Below, piece after piece: positions 17,999 to 26,663 of a DNA stretch of 64,000 nucleotides. A program made the position numbers and the translations under genes. Position 1 is the stretch's first letter; every line of letters starts with the position of its first letter. Under the pieces are notes generated by a model that had not been told where the DNA came from, did not search any database, and saw only the letters and a program-made list of their open reading frames with translations. This DNA comes from Solimonas terrae (GTDB lineage: Bacteria > Pseudomonadota > Gammaproteobacteria > Nevskiales > Nevskiaceae): NCBI RefSeq assembly GCF_011067135.1, contig NZ_JAAMOW010000003.1:186001-250000 (forward strand), written 5' to 3'.

Positions 17999-18946
17999 AT
18001 GGCACTCCGCGACTGTTTGGTCGTCGTCGCCGCGGCGCTCGTTTCGAGCGCCGCCGGCGCGGCGGAGCCGCAAGCGGCGCTGTCCCCCGTGGTGTCGGGA
18101 ACCGTGCATCAGGCACTGTTCTCGATCGCCATGGACGGCAAGAACGGCTATGCGACCGGGGCTGCCGGCGAAATTCTCGGTACCGACGACGGGGGGCAGA
18201 CCTGGAAGGCGATGACCCCGGCGCCGACGCCGCTCAGCCTGCTCGGTGTCACGACCAGCGGCGGGCGCACGCTGGCGGTCGGCCAGAAAGGACTGGTGCT
18301 GAGTCTGCAGGACGGCAAGTGGAAGCCGATCGACAGCGGCAGCACGAGCCGCCTGTTCTCGGTACAGGTCAATCACAAGGGCGATGCCCTCGCGGTCGGC
18401 GAATTCGGCACCGTGCTGGTGTCGAGCGATGGCGGCCAGCACTGGCGCAACGCGGCGCCGGACTGGAACAGCATCACCGAACACGGTGAAGAACCGCATC
18501 TGTACGACGCGCTGGTCGATGACAGCGGCGCCATGACGATGGCCGGGGAGTTCGGCCTGATCCTGCGCAGCACCGATGGCGGCGCCAGCTGGCACGAGCT
18601 GCATCGTGGCGACGCGTCGATCTTCGGCCTCGCGTTCGATGGGCAGGGCCGCGGCTATGCGGTCGGCCAGGTCGGGACGGTGCTGCGTACCGACGACGAC
18701 GGCAAGACCTGGACGACGCTCAGCTCAGGCAGTCAGGCCAATCTGCTCGCGGTACAGCCGATCTCGCATGACGTGGTCGTCATCTCCGGCGTGCGCGGCA
18801 GTCTGATCACCCACGACGGTGGCCAGTCGTGGCAGACACGTGCCGAGGGGCCCCTGGGCAGTCTCTGGTTCTCCGATCTGGCCGGCACGGCGGACGGCGT
18901 TCTGGTCGTGGGGCAGGCGGGTGAGATGGTACGCATGCAGCCGTAA
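17999..18946 (+). CDS. YCF48/BNR-repeat beta-propeller exported protein
   Basis: 315 residues. A signal peptide (MALRDCLVVVAAALVSSAAGAAE) is followed by repeated blades with the S/T-x-D-x-G-x-T/S-W signature: GTDDGGQTWKAM, SSDGGQHWRNA, STDGGASWHEL, TDDDGKTWTTL and THDGGQSWQTR. This is the sialidase-like/HCF136 propeller fold. In bacteria such proteins accompany RND transporters and DUF1329/DUF1302 proteins, perhaps as periplasmic scaffolds. The ATG begins 4 bp after the DUF1329 stop codon, so the two are co-translated or at least co-transcribed. Confidence 0.85.
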   Translation: MALRDCLVVVAAALVSSAAGAAEPQAALSPVVSGTVHQALFSIAMDGKNGYATGAAGEILGTDDGGQTWKAMTPAPTPLSLLGVTTSGGRTLAVGQKGLVLSLQDGKWKPIDSGSTSRLFSVQVNHKGDALAVGEFGTVLVSSDGGQHWRNAAPDWNSITEHGEEPHLYDALVDDSGAMTMAGEFGLILRSTDGGASWHELHRGDASIFGLAFDGQGRGYAVGQVGTVLRTDDDGKTWTTLSSGSQANLLAVQPISHDVVVISGVRGSLITHDGGQSWQTRAEGPLGSLWFSDLAGTADGVLVVGQAGEMVRMQP

Positions 18947-19027
18947 CAGCGGCACGCGGCAGCGAAGCTGCATGGGAGGCGGCGACCACAACGGTTGTCG
19001 CCAGTCAGAGTCGCAGTGGAGGGGACA

Positions 19028-21103
19028 ATGAAAAGCATAAAGCGGAATCCCAAGCGGTTCCTGGGCAAGCAGGATCTGGTCAAGAGCGGTCTGCTGGCAG
19101 CGATCGCGGTGTTCGCGTCTGCAGCCCAGGCACAGGATGACGGCAACAGCTGGTGGGACAACGTGGACTTTTCGCTGGGCGGCTTCATCCGTCCCGAAGT
19201 CGCGGTTTCGACCAGCAGTGACGACAACCCGGCCAATCAGCGCGGCAACACCTTCAACGAACGCTCGATCGCGCGTCAGGCCTACGTGCCGCCGGCGCTG
19301 ATCGGCACTATCACCCAGGACGTGCTCGGCATTCCGCTGCCGGATACCAACACCTGGACGACGCTGCCGGTTCCGACGCTGCTTGCCAGCGACGCCAATT
19401 CGCCCGGCGTGCGCGGCATCGACAGCTCGACAAACACCGGCAGCCCGATCCGCGGCGTCGACAACAAGTTCAACTACCAGATCCTGCGCGGCGAGCTCGA
19501 ACTCGGCGTCCACCTCAACAGCGACCTGACGCTGATCAGCCGCCTGCGCGCGATCTACGATCCGGGCTGGTACGACGACTTCAACGCGCACAGCCTCGAT
19601 GGCGTGCAGGGTGGCATCAGCGGCGGCATCCCGTCGTTGTACCAGGGTTCGCCCGACTACTTCGACTATCGCGTCGAAGGCGACAAGCACCCGAATCCCC
19701 TGGAATGGACCGGCAAGAACTACCAGGTCTATTTCCCGGCGCTGTTTCTCGAATACAACCACGGTCCGCTCAATGTGCGGATCGGCAATCAGCAGATTGC
19801 CTGGGGCCAGGCGATCTTCTTCCGGGTGCTCGACATCGTCGACGGTCTCGACCTGCGTCGTCACTCGCTGCTTGACTATGCGCAGGAGGAGTTCTCCGAC
19901 AAACGCGTGCCGGCTCTGGGTCTGCGTATCGGCTACCAGCTCAACGACGACATCCTCGCCGATGCCTACGTGCAGAAATTCCAGCCGACGGTGCTCGGCA
20001 ATCCGAACACGCAATACAACATCATCCCGGTCGCTTTCACCGTCCACGACATGTACCACGAGGGCGGCTACGAGAATAAGCTCAACTACGGCCTGCGCCT
20101 GAAAGGCAGCTACGGGCAGTGGGGTTTCCAGGCCGTCGCCGCCGAGCGCTACAACCCGGATGGCGTGTATCGCTGGACCCAGTCGGGCGTCAACAAGGAT
20201 CTGCCGGACACGCCGGGATCGCTCGGCAATCTCGTCAACACGACGATGGCGCTGCGCGGCAAGACTTCGGGTGAGGTGCTCGCCGGCACGCCGTTCGAAG
20301 CCTCGCCCGGTGGTGTCTATTCGGCGCAGGAATGGTTCAACTACGCGGCCCAGGTGCGGCTTGACGGCATCAACGGCCTGAACGCGTCGATCGACGAATT
20401 CCCGGACTCGCAGGCGATCTACGCCAGTCACGTCGACAACTACCAGCAGGCGGTCAACGAGCTCAACACCTTCTTCATCGCCGCCGGTGGCTCGCTGCGC
20501 GGGCACATCGCACGTGACTACTATCGCGAACAGGTCTATGGCCTCGGCGCGAGCTACGTGACCGACGGCGCGCCGGGCAGCATCCTCGACCAGTTGATCA
20601 TCAACCTCGAGGCCAGCTACACGCCGAACAAGAAGTTCACGAGCACGACGCTGAGTCAGAAGCCGATCACCGACAACTCGGTGATCACCGCCCTCGTGCT
20701 GGAGAAGTACTACCGCTTCTCCGAATCGTTCCCGGCGACCTACTTCGTGCTGCAGTACATGTACCGCAATGTCGACGATCTGTTCGGCCGCTCGCTGAAG
20801 GGCTACGGCGGTACCGAAGAGAAGATCCCGGACGGGGTGCACGGCGCGAACTACGTGGTCTTCGCCTTCCAGCAGCCGTTCCCGAACGATGTCTATCGTG
20901 TCGGCTTCGCAACACTGTACGACCCGCGCGGCAGCATCCTCGTGCAGCCCGGCCTGAAGTGGAAGCCGAGCGGTGCCTGGACGGTCGAAGGCTTCTACTC
21001 GTACATCAACGGCAAGCTCGGTGGTGTCAATCCGAACAACACCCTGCTGTCGACGATTGACTTCGCCGACGAGGCCACCATCCGGGTGACCTATCAGTTC
21101 TGA
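19028..21103 (+). CDS. DUF1302 family outer-membrane protein
   Basis: 691 residues from the ATG behind GGAGGGG. A signal peptide ends near SAAQAQD. The protein is dominated by short amphipathic strands with aromatic girdles and ends in TIRVTYQF, a C-terminal Phe that suits BAM-dependent insertion. Typical DUF1302 words are present: FNYQILRGELELGVHLNSDLT in the N-terminal part and VRIGNQQIAWGQAIFFRVLD in the middle. DUF1302 proteins are large barrels of outer membranes in hydrocarbon and steroid degraders. It closes the RND unit; a strong terminator follows 39 bp downstream. Confidence 0.85.
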   Translation: MKSIKRNPKRFLGKQDLVKSGLLAAIAVFASAAQAQDDGNSWWDNVDFSLGGFIRPEVAVSTSSDDNPANQRGNTFNERSIARQAYVPPALIGTITQDVLGIPLPDTNTWTTLPVPTLLASDANSPGVRGIDSSTNTGSPIRGVDNKFNYQILRGELELGVHLNSDLTLISRLRAIYDPGWYDDFNAHSLDGVQGGISGGIPSLYQGSPDYFDYRVEGDKHPNPLEWTGKNYQVYFPALFLEYNHGPLNVRIGNQQIAWGQAIFFRVLDIVDGLDLRRHSLLDYAQEEFSDKRVPALGLRIGYQLNDDILADAYVQKFQPTVLGNPNTQYNIIPVAFTVHDMYHEGGYENKLNYGLRLKGSYGQWGFQAVAAERYNPDGVYRWTQSGVNKDLPDTPGSLGNLVNTTMALRGKTSGEVLAGTPFEASPGGVYSAQEWFNYAAQVRLDGINGLNASIDEFPDSQAIYASHVDNYQQAVNELNTFFIAAGGSLRGHIARDYYREQVYGLGASYVTDGAPGSILDQLIINLEASYTPNKKFTSTTLSQKPITDNSVITALVLEKYYRFSESFPATYFVLQYMYRNVDDLFGRSLKGYGGTEEKIPDGVHGANYVVFAFQQPFPNDVYRVGFATLYDPRGSILVQPGLKWKPSGAWTVEGFYSYINGKLGGVNPNNTLLSTIDFADEATIRVTYQF

Positions 21104-21142
21104 TCCGCGCGTCTTCCCTCCTCCCCGTGGATGCGGATCCAT

Positions 21143-21177
21143 CGACGGCCGAGCAATCGGCCGTCGTTTCTTTTTTC
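21143..21177 (+). terminator. intrinsic terminator after DUF1302 gene
   Basis: A 10-bp stem CGACGGCCGA/TCGGCCGTCG with GCAA loop followed by TTTCTTTTTT. Confidence 0.92.
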
Positions 21178-21205
21178 AGAGCGGCGTGTTCGCAAAGAGA
21201 TCGTC

Positions 21206-22585
21206 ATGAGACTGCTGCGTTACGACCACGACTACAGCCGCCGTCACTTCATGAAGTCGCTGGCGCGCGGCGTGGCGGGCGCCGGCGTGCTGATGCCGCT
21301 GTGGGACGCAATCGCGCAGTCCGGCGATGCGAGCAAGGCCTATCCGGACGAGCTGCTGTCGATCGAGGGATACACCAGGGGCCGGCTCAAGAACGGTGAC
21401 CTGATCACCGCCGCCAACGTCGATCTGGTGCGCGATCTGCTGGAGCCGATCAAATACCAGCAGATCAAGACCATGGGCCGGCGCCTGAAGCTGGCGCCGA
21501 CGACCGGCGACATCACCAGACTCAGCCCCTGGGAATATCTCGAAGCGACACTGCGCAATCGCGGCAAGGCACAGTTCGACGGCAACGGCAACATCGTCGT
21601 CGACGGGGGCAAACCCTGGATCGGCGGCAATCCGTTTCCGGATGCAAAGACCGGCATCGAGATTTTCGCCAGCATTACCCTGAGCTGGGGCCGGCACGAC
21701 GCGGCGTTCTACGCGATCAAGGAATACGATCTCGGCGTCGAGGGTGACGTGCGCTACAACTACGACGCCGGCTGGGCCGAGATGTCACCGGTGGCGCGCG
21801 TCTGCATGGAGCCGATGCCGTACTGGCCGGCGCACGAGGACAAGCTGCGCTTCCAGTCGATCTTCTTCGCCTCGCCGGACAGCGCCAAGGGCACCTCGTT
21901 TCTCAATGTCTGGCCATACGACCAGCACAGCTTTCCGGACCTCTACGGCTATGTGCCGGCGTTCAAACGCATCCGCCAGTTCCCGACCGATCAGCGCTTC
22001 GAGCCGCTGATTCCGGGCTCGACGCTGTATCTGTCCGACGCCTGGACCGCGGGCGATCCGCTCTACACCTGGGGCAACTACCAGATCATCGGTCGTGGTC
22101 CGGCGCTGGCCGCGATCTCCGGTGGCTGGAATGCCGATCATCCGAACTGGGAACACAAGACCCACGGCGGACCGAAGGGCAAGACCTTCTGGGACACGAC
22201 CGTCGAACTGGTGCCGGAGGCGATCCTGGTGTCGGCCGAGCCGACCGGCTTCAAGCGCGCGCCGGTCAGCAAGAAGCACGTCTGGTTCGACGCGCGCACG
22301 ATGCTGCCGATCGCGATGGTGACCTTCGACCGTCGCGGCGATCCGTATCATTCCTTCGACGGCGCCTACGCGCTCTACGAATCGGGCGAGCATCGCTTCA
22401 TGGACGGCAGGCACCCGTACTGGTCCTGGGCGCACGTCCACGCCTTCGATATCCAGACCGGACGCATGACGCGGCTCGAGCAGGTGAAGAGCATCACCGG
22501 CGGCCATGCGACGGCGGTCAACGATCCGGCGATCTACGACCGTTACCTGACCAATGCCGCGCTGATGCATCTGGGCAACGGCTGA
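21206..22585 (+). CDS. DUF1329 family exported protein, second copy
   Basis: 459 residues, clearly paralogous to the protein at 16615 throughout (shared FPDLYGY-PAFKRIRQFP, GDPLYTWGNYQI, THGGPKGKTFWDT). The signal sequence has a canonical twin-arginine motif SRRHFMK followed by a moderately hydrophobic segment and AIAQS, so Tat export is likely. It sits after the terminator at 21143 and before operator B, so it may have its own promoter that I could not identify, or depend on read-through. Having two copies flank the barrel gene suggests two ligands or a relay. Confidence 0.82.
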   Translation: MRLLRYDHDYSRRHFMKSLARGVAGAGVLMPLWDAIAQSGDASKAYPDELLSIEGYTRGRLKNGDLITAANVDLVRDLLEPIKYQQIKTMGRRLKLAPTTGDITRLSPWEYLEATLRNRGKAQFDGNGNIVVDGGKPWIGGNPFPDAKTGIEIFASITLSWGRHDAAFYAIKEYDLGVEGDVRYNYDAGWAEMSPVARVCMEPMPYWPAHEDKLRFQSIFFASPDSAKGTSFLNVWPYDQHSFPDLYGYVPAFKRIRQFPTDQRFEPLIPGSTLYLSDAWTAGDPLYTWGNYQIIGRGPALAAISGGWNADHPNWEHKTHGGPKGKTFWDTTVELVPEAILVSAEPTGFKRAPVSKKHVWFDARTMLPIAMVTFDRRGDPYHSFDGAYALYESGEHRFMDGRHPYWSWAHVHAFDIQTGRMTRLEQVKSITGGHATAVNDPAIYDRYLTNAALMHLGNG

Positions 22586-22704
22586 CGGCGCAGTCGCGCA
22601 CGCCGGTCGGCTTCGATCCGGTTCCGCTGGTCGATCCCGCTGAATCGCTGCCGCGCATGGACGGCGGGCGCGGCTGCCGCGGGCGTACGATACCGGCACC
22701 TGAC

Positions 22705-22748
22705 CCATTCCTAAGGGTGGGCCGTCGCGCTGCGGAGCGTTGGAGACT
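22705..22748 (+). promoter_or_regulatory. predicted LuxR-type operator B and -10 of the MDR1-LuxR1 unit
   Basis: CCATTCCTAAGGGTGG (22705-22720) is an exact match to CYAYYC-N4-GRRTRG. The hexamer 22 bp downstream is GAGACT (22743-22748), which keeps the A at position 2 and T at position 6 of a -10 element but is weak. The gene starts 34 bp further on. Confidence 0.5.
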
Positions 22749-22782
22749 GCGACGGACCAAAACACGACGAGAGGAGATGAGC

Positions 22783-23796
22783 ATGCGTCAGGTCCGCCGC
22801 TGGCATTTCAACAAGCGCCCGAAGCAGGACATCGAGCCGGACACGCTGGTGCTGCGCGAGGAGCCGCTCGCGGCACTGAAGGACGGCGAGTTCCTGGTGC
22901 GCTCGGTCTACCTGTCGATGGATGCGACCAATCGTCTGTGGCTCGGTGATCTCGACTTGTACATGGCGCCGGTGTCGCTCGGCGCGCCGATGATCGGCTT
23001 TCTCGCGGGCGAGATCATCGAATCGCGCCATCCGGATTTCCCGGTCGGCAGCCTCGCCGCCGGCCTCAAGCCGTGGGCCGACTTCGTCGTCAGCGACGGC
23101 AGCGACATGCAGCTCATGCCGAACATTCCCGGTCTCAAGATGGCCGATGCCTTCGGCATTCTCGCCGTCGCCGGTCCGACCGCCCTGGTTGGCCTGATGG
23201 AAATCGGCCGGCCGAAACCGGGCGACACCGTGGTCGTCACCGCCGCGGCCGGCGCGGTCGGCATGCTGGTCGGCCAGATCGCGAAGATTCATGGCTGCCG
23301 CGCGATCGGCATCGCCGGCGGTGCCGAGAAGTGCCGCTGGCTGACCGAGGAGTTCGGCTACGACGCAGCGATCGATTACAAATCCGAGAACGTCGTCGAG
23401 CGTCTCCGGCAACTGGCGCCCGACGGCATCGACGTCCATTTCGAGAACGTCGGCGGCGAGATGCTCGATGCCGGCCTGACGGTGATGAAGGACTTCGGTT
23501 CGGTCGTGATCTGCGGCCTGATCTCCACCTACAACAGCGCCGAACCGGTGCCCGGTCCGCGCATGTTCCGCAACCTGATCATGCGTCGCCTGCGCGTCGA
23601 GGGCTTCGTGATCCTCGATTACGCGGCGCGCTATCCGGAATTCCAGGCCAAGCTGGCGCAGTGGATGCTGGAAGGTCGCCTGCACTATCGCCTGCACGTC
23701 GTCGACGGGCTCGACAACGCGGTTGACGCCCTGAAGCTGCTCTACAGCGGCGGCAACCAAGGCAAGGTGATGGTGCGCATCGGCGCCGAGCCCTAG
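22783..23796 (+). CDS. NADP-dependent MDR oxidoreductase (COG2130, zinc-free), copy 1
   Basis: 337 residues from the ATG at 22783; the ATG two codons earlier touches the GAGGAG ribosome site. Features are an N-terminal YLSMDATNR motif in place of zinc ligands, the cofactor loop TAAAGAVGMLVGQIAK (AxxGxxG) and FENVGGEMLD in the Rossmann half. This is the family of curcumin/prostaglandin reductases and other alkenal/one oxidoreductases, which reduce alpha,beta-unsaturated carbonyls with NADPH. It starts a unit with the LAL regulator 14 bp downstream. A paralogue closes the carboxylase 2 operon at 51799. Confidence 0.85.
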   Translation: MRQVRRWHFNKRPKQDIEPDTLVLREEPLAALKDGEFLVRSVYLSMDATNRLWLGDLDLYMAPVSLGAPMIGFLAGEIIESRHPDFPVGSLAAGLKPWADFVVSDGSDMQLMPNIPGLKMADAFGILAVAGPTALVGLMEIGRPKPGDTVVVTAAAGAVGMLVGQIAKIHGCRAIGIAGGAEKCRWLTEEFGYDAAIDYKSENVVERLRQLAPDGIDVHFENVGGEMLDAGLTVMKDFGSVVICGLISTYNSAEPVPGPRMFRNLIMRRLRVEGFVILDYAARYPEFQAKLAQWMLEGRLHYRLHVVDGLDNAVDALKLLYSGGNQGKVMVRIGAEP

Positions 23797-23810
23797 GGGC
23801 TATCGAGACC

Positions 23811-26543
23811 ATGGCACGCGCATCGGAGGCCCGACGCCCGGCAGTCCAGGCTGATGCACAGCCGGCCGAGTCGACGGTGCCGGCGGCGAATGCGCAAATC
23901 CATCGGCGGCGCCTGCTCGATCAACTCGCGGTCTCGCCGCGGCCGCGCCTGATTGCCGTGCAGGGACCGGCCGGCTACGGCAAGACCGTACTGCTGCGCC
24001 AGTACTGCGAACGGCGTGCCGCCGCCGGCGACAAGGTGGCCTGGGTGCGCATGGATGCACACTCGGCCGACCCCGCCGAATTCCTGAGACTGCTGTGCGA
24101 GGCGGCCGTCAGCCTGCTGCGGCCGCGCGTGACGCGCGCGCGTGACGAGAACGGCTCGCGTCCGTCGACCATCCAGGATTTCGTGCGCGCGCTGCGCCAT
24201 GCCGGCGGGCCGGTGGTGATCGTCGTCGACAACTTCGAGGTCGCGGCGAGCGTCGAGATCGGCGGGGTGCTCGCGCAGGCCGTTCGCGCGCTGCCCGACG
24301 GCGCGCAACTCTGCGTCGGTACGCGCGCGTTGCCGGGCTCGATGCTGACTCGTCTGCAGATCGACGACGGCACCCTGATGATCAGCGACGGCGATCTGTG
24401 CTTTCGTGCCGCCGAGACGATGGAGTTCTTCAGCGAATTCCGCGATCTGCGCCCGGAGGACATCGCCGAGATCCACGATCGCACGAACGGCTGGCCGGCG
24501 GCGCTGCAGGGCTTCCGCCTGTGCCTGCGCCGCGGCGGCCGTTACCGTGCGACCGCGTTCGCCGGCAAGGGCATGACGCCGGAGCTGATCGATTTTCTCG
24601 CCGCGGAAATGTTCGGGGCGCTGGAGCCGGCGATGCAGGAACTGCTGCTGCAGCTTGGCGTGCCGGACAAGCTCAGCGCCGGCCTCGTCGAGCACCTGAC
24701 GGGCACCGCCGACGGCACGGCGCGCCTTGCCGAAGTCGAGCGTGCCGGCCTGTTTCTCAGTCGCACCGATCTCGACGGCACCTGGTTCCGCTTCCACAAC
24801 CTGTTCCGGCAGTTCCTCGTCGCACGCGCCGCAACACTGATGGCGCCGGACGAATTGCGTCGCCGGCACCGCAGCGTCGCGCAGTGGTACGCCGAACACG
24901 GCTATCGCGAGGATGCGATCCAGCATGCCCTGCATGCCGGCGATCTCGAGCAGGCCGCGGCGCTGATGCTGGCGGTCATCGATCGGCTCGTCGCACAGGA
25001 GCGACTCGGTCTGATCGAGCGCTACGTCGAGCAGTTGCCGACCGAGACGCTGCTGCGGCACGAGGCGCTGGTCAACGCCGCGATCATCGCCTACGGCTTT
25101 CGTCGCGCCTTCGACAAGGCCGATGCGCTGATCGACCTGCATCGCCGGCAGCTCGATCGCGACGGTGCCGGTGCTGCGGCGATCGGCGTGCACAACGTCA
25201 GCCGCCTGTTCGTGCTCGCTGCCCAGGACCGCATCGAGGAGCTGGGCGAGACCGCCGTCGAATGCGCCGCGCAGCTTGCCGAGCGGCGCGGCTTCAAGTA
25301 CGCGGTGACGTTCAATTCGCGGGCGATGCTGATGGTCGGACGCGCGGAATACGAGGACGCACGCGGCCTGCTGCTGCAGGCGCGACCGCTGCACGACGAG
25401 GACGGCAGTCTGTTCGGGCAGGCGTACCAGGAAGCGATCTACAGCATGAGCCTGTCGGCGCAGGGACGGATCGACGACGCCGTGCGCGGACTCGCAACCG
25501 CGCTCAAGCGCACCGAGGAGCAGGCGTACGGCAGCATCAGCGCCGGCGCGGTAATTGCCGCCTACCAAGCGAGCGGCTGCTACGAGCAGAACCGCATCGC
25601 CGATGCCGAAATGCTGATCCGCGACTATGCGCAGCTGGCCGAGCAGCAGACCATCGTCGATGCCGTCGCGACCATGCTGCTGACGTCGGCGCGCATCGCG
25701 CACGGGCAGGGACGGCGCGCCGAGGCCGAGGAGACCGTCGAGCGTGTGCTCTATCTGGGCTACAAGTACGCGCTGACGCGCCTGATCATCTACGCACGCG
25801 CCGAGCTCGCAAGGCAGGCGACGTTCGACGGCGAACTCGAGCACGCCGCCAAGTGGCTGAGCGAGCTGCCGCCCGAATGGACGGATACGCCAGGCGAAAT
25901 GCTGATGTTCCACGCCGGTGAAGCCGAAGCCTGCACGATCACCTATGCGCGCTATCTGATCCACGCCGGCCGGCATGCGCACGCGGCGCGCCTGCTCGTC
26001 AGCGAAATCCGTCGCGCGCGGCTGCGGCACCGCCGTCGTCGCGAGCTCAAGCTGCACATCCTGCTGGCGATCGCGCAGCAGGAGGCCGGCGATGCCAATC
26101 TCGCCGGCCGCAGCATGCTCGATGCGCTGGAGATCGGCGCTGCCGGCGGCTTCGTGCGCAGCTTCCTCGACGAGCGTCAGATGTTGCTCGGCCTGCTCAA
26201 GTCGCTGCGTGCCTCGCTCGCGCAGCTGCCGCGCGTCGCAGGCCCGGACCCTGCCGTCCTGCATCTGGATCGCCTGCTGCGTGAAGCCGGCGAGACCGGC
26301 ACCGCGGGCGAGGGGCAGCCGGCCGACCCCGATCTGGCCGAGCTGATCGCCAGCCTCAGCGAAAAGGAGCGCCGCCTGCTGCGCTTCCTCGCCAACGGCC
26401 TGAGCAACAAGGATTTGTCCGATCGTCTGTCGGTGTCGACCAACACCGTCAAATGGCATCTGCGCAACATCTTCGAGAAGTTGCAGATCAAGAATCGCGT
26501 GCAGGCGATCGCTCTGGCCCGCCGCTTCGGACTGATCGACTGA
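23811..26543 (+). CDS. MalT-like LuxR family (LAL) transcriptional regulator 1
   Basis: 910 residues. Order of domains: short unstructured N-terminus, STAND-type ATPase with Walker A GPAGYGKT (52-59) and Walker B VVIVVDNFEV, the NGWPAALQGFRL motif typical of MalT/AlkS, a long helical TPR-like region (about 400-800), and a C-terminal LuxR helix-turn-helix (LSEKERRLLRFLANGLSNKD, then NTVKWHLRNIFEKL). LAL proteins bind inducer and ATP, oligomerise and activate promoters; AlkS for alkane use is an example. It is co-transcribed with MDR1 and lies just upstream of carboxylase 1, so it is a natural candidate to bind operators A-E. A second LAL protein of almost the same length is at 52914. Confidence 0.9.
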   Translation: MARASEARRPAVQADAQPAESTVPAANAQIHRRRLLDQLAVSPRPRLIAVQGPAGYGKTVLLRQYCERRAAAGDKVAWVRMDAHSADPAEFLRLLCEAAVSLLRPRVTRARDENGSRPSTIQDFVRALRHAGGPVVIVVDNFEVAASVEIGGVLAQAVRALPDGAQLCVGTRALPGSMLTRLQIDDGTLMISDGDLCFRAAETMEFFSEFRDLRPEDIAEIHDRTNGWPAALQGFRLCLRRGGRYRATAFAGKGMTPELIDFLAAEMFGALEPAMQELLLQLGVPDKLSAGLVEHLTGTADGTARLAEVERAGLFLSRTDLDGTWFRFHNLFRQFLVARAATLMAPDELRRRHRSVAQWYAEHGYREDAIQHALHAGDLEQAAALMLAVIDRLVAQERLGLIERYVEQLPTETLLRHEALVNAAIIAYGFRRAFDKADALIDLHRRQLDRDGAGAAAIGVHNVSRLFVLAAQDRIEELGETAVECAAQLAERRGFKYAVTFNSRAMLMVGRAEYEDARGLLLQARPLHDEDGSLFGQAYQEAIYSMSLSAQGRIDDAVRGLATALKRTEEQAYGSISAGAVIAAYQASGCYEQNRIADAEMLIRDYAQLAEQQTIVDAVATMLLTSARIAHGQGRRAEAEETVERVLYLGYKYALTRLIIYARAELARQATFDGELEHAAKWLSELPPEWTDTPGEMLMFHAGEAEACTITYARYLIHAGRHAHAARLLVSEIRRARLRHRRRRELKLHILLAIAQQEAGDANLAGRSMLDALEIGAAGGFVRSFLDERQMLLGLLKSLRASLAQLPRVAGPDPAVLHLDRLLREAGETGTAGEGQPADPDLAELIASLSEKERRLLRFLANGLSNKDLSDRLSVSTNTVKWHLRNIFEKLQIKNRVQAIALARRFGLID

Positions 26544-26569
26544 AGTCCGGTCGAAAAATCGCACACCCG

Positions 26570-26613
26570 CCATCCATAGGAGTGGGCCGTTGGCCCGTCG
26601 CAAGCCCTAGCCT
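26570..26613 (+). promoter_or_regulatory. predicted LuxR-type operator C and -10 of the carboxylase 1 operon
   Basis: CCATCCATAGGAGTGG (26570-26585) matches CYAYYC-N4-GRRTRG exactly. TAGCCT (26608-26613), a TAnnnT hexamer, follows after exactly 22 bp. Both operators B and C continue with GGCCGT immediately after the site. The carboxylase alpha gene starts 50 bp downstream. Confidence 0.6.
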
Positions 26614-26663
26614 GAGCCTCACAAGTTCCGGACACACACGGAACGTCAGGCTCTGGAGGAGTG

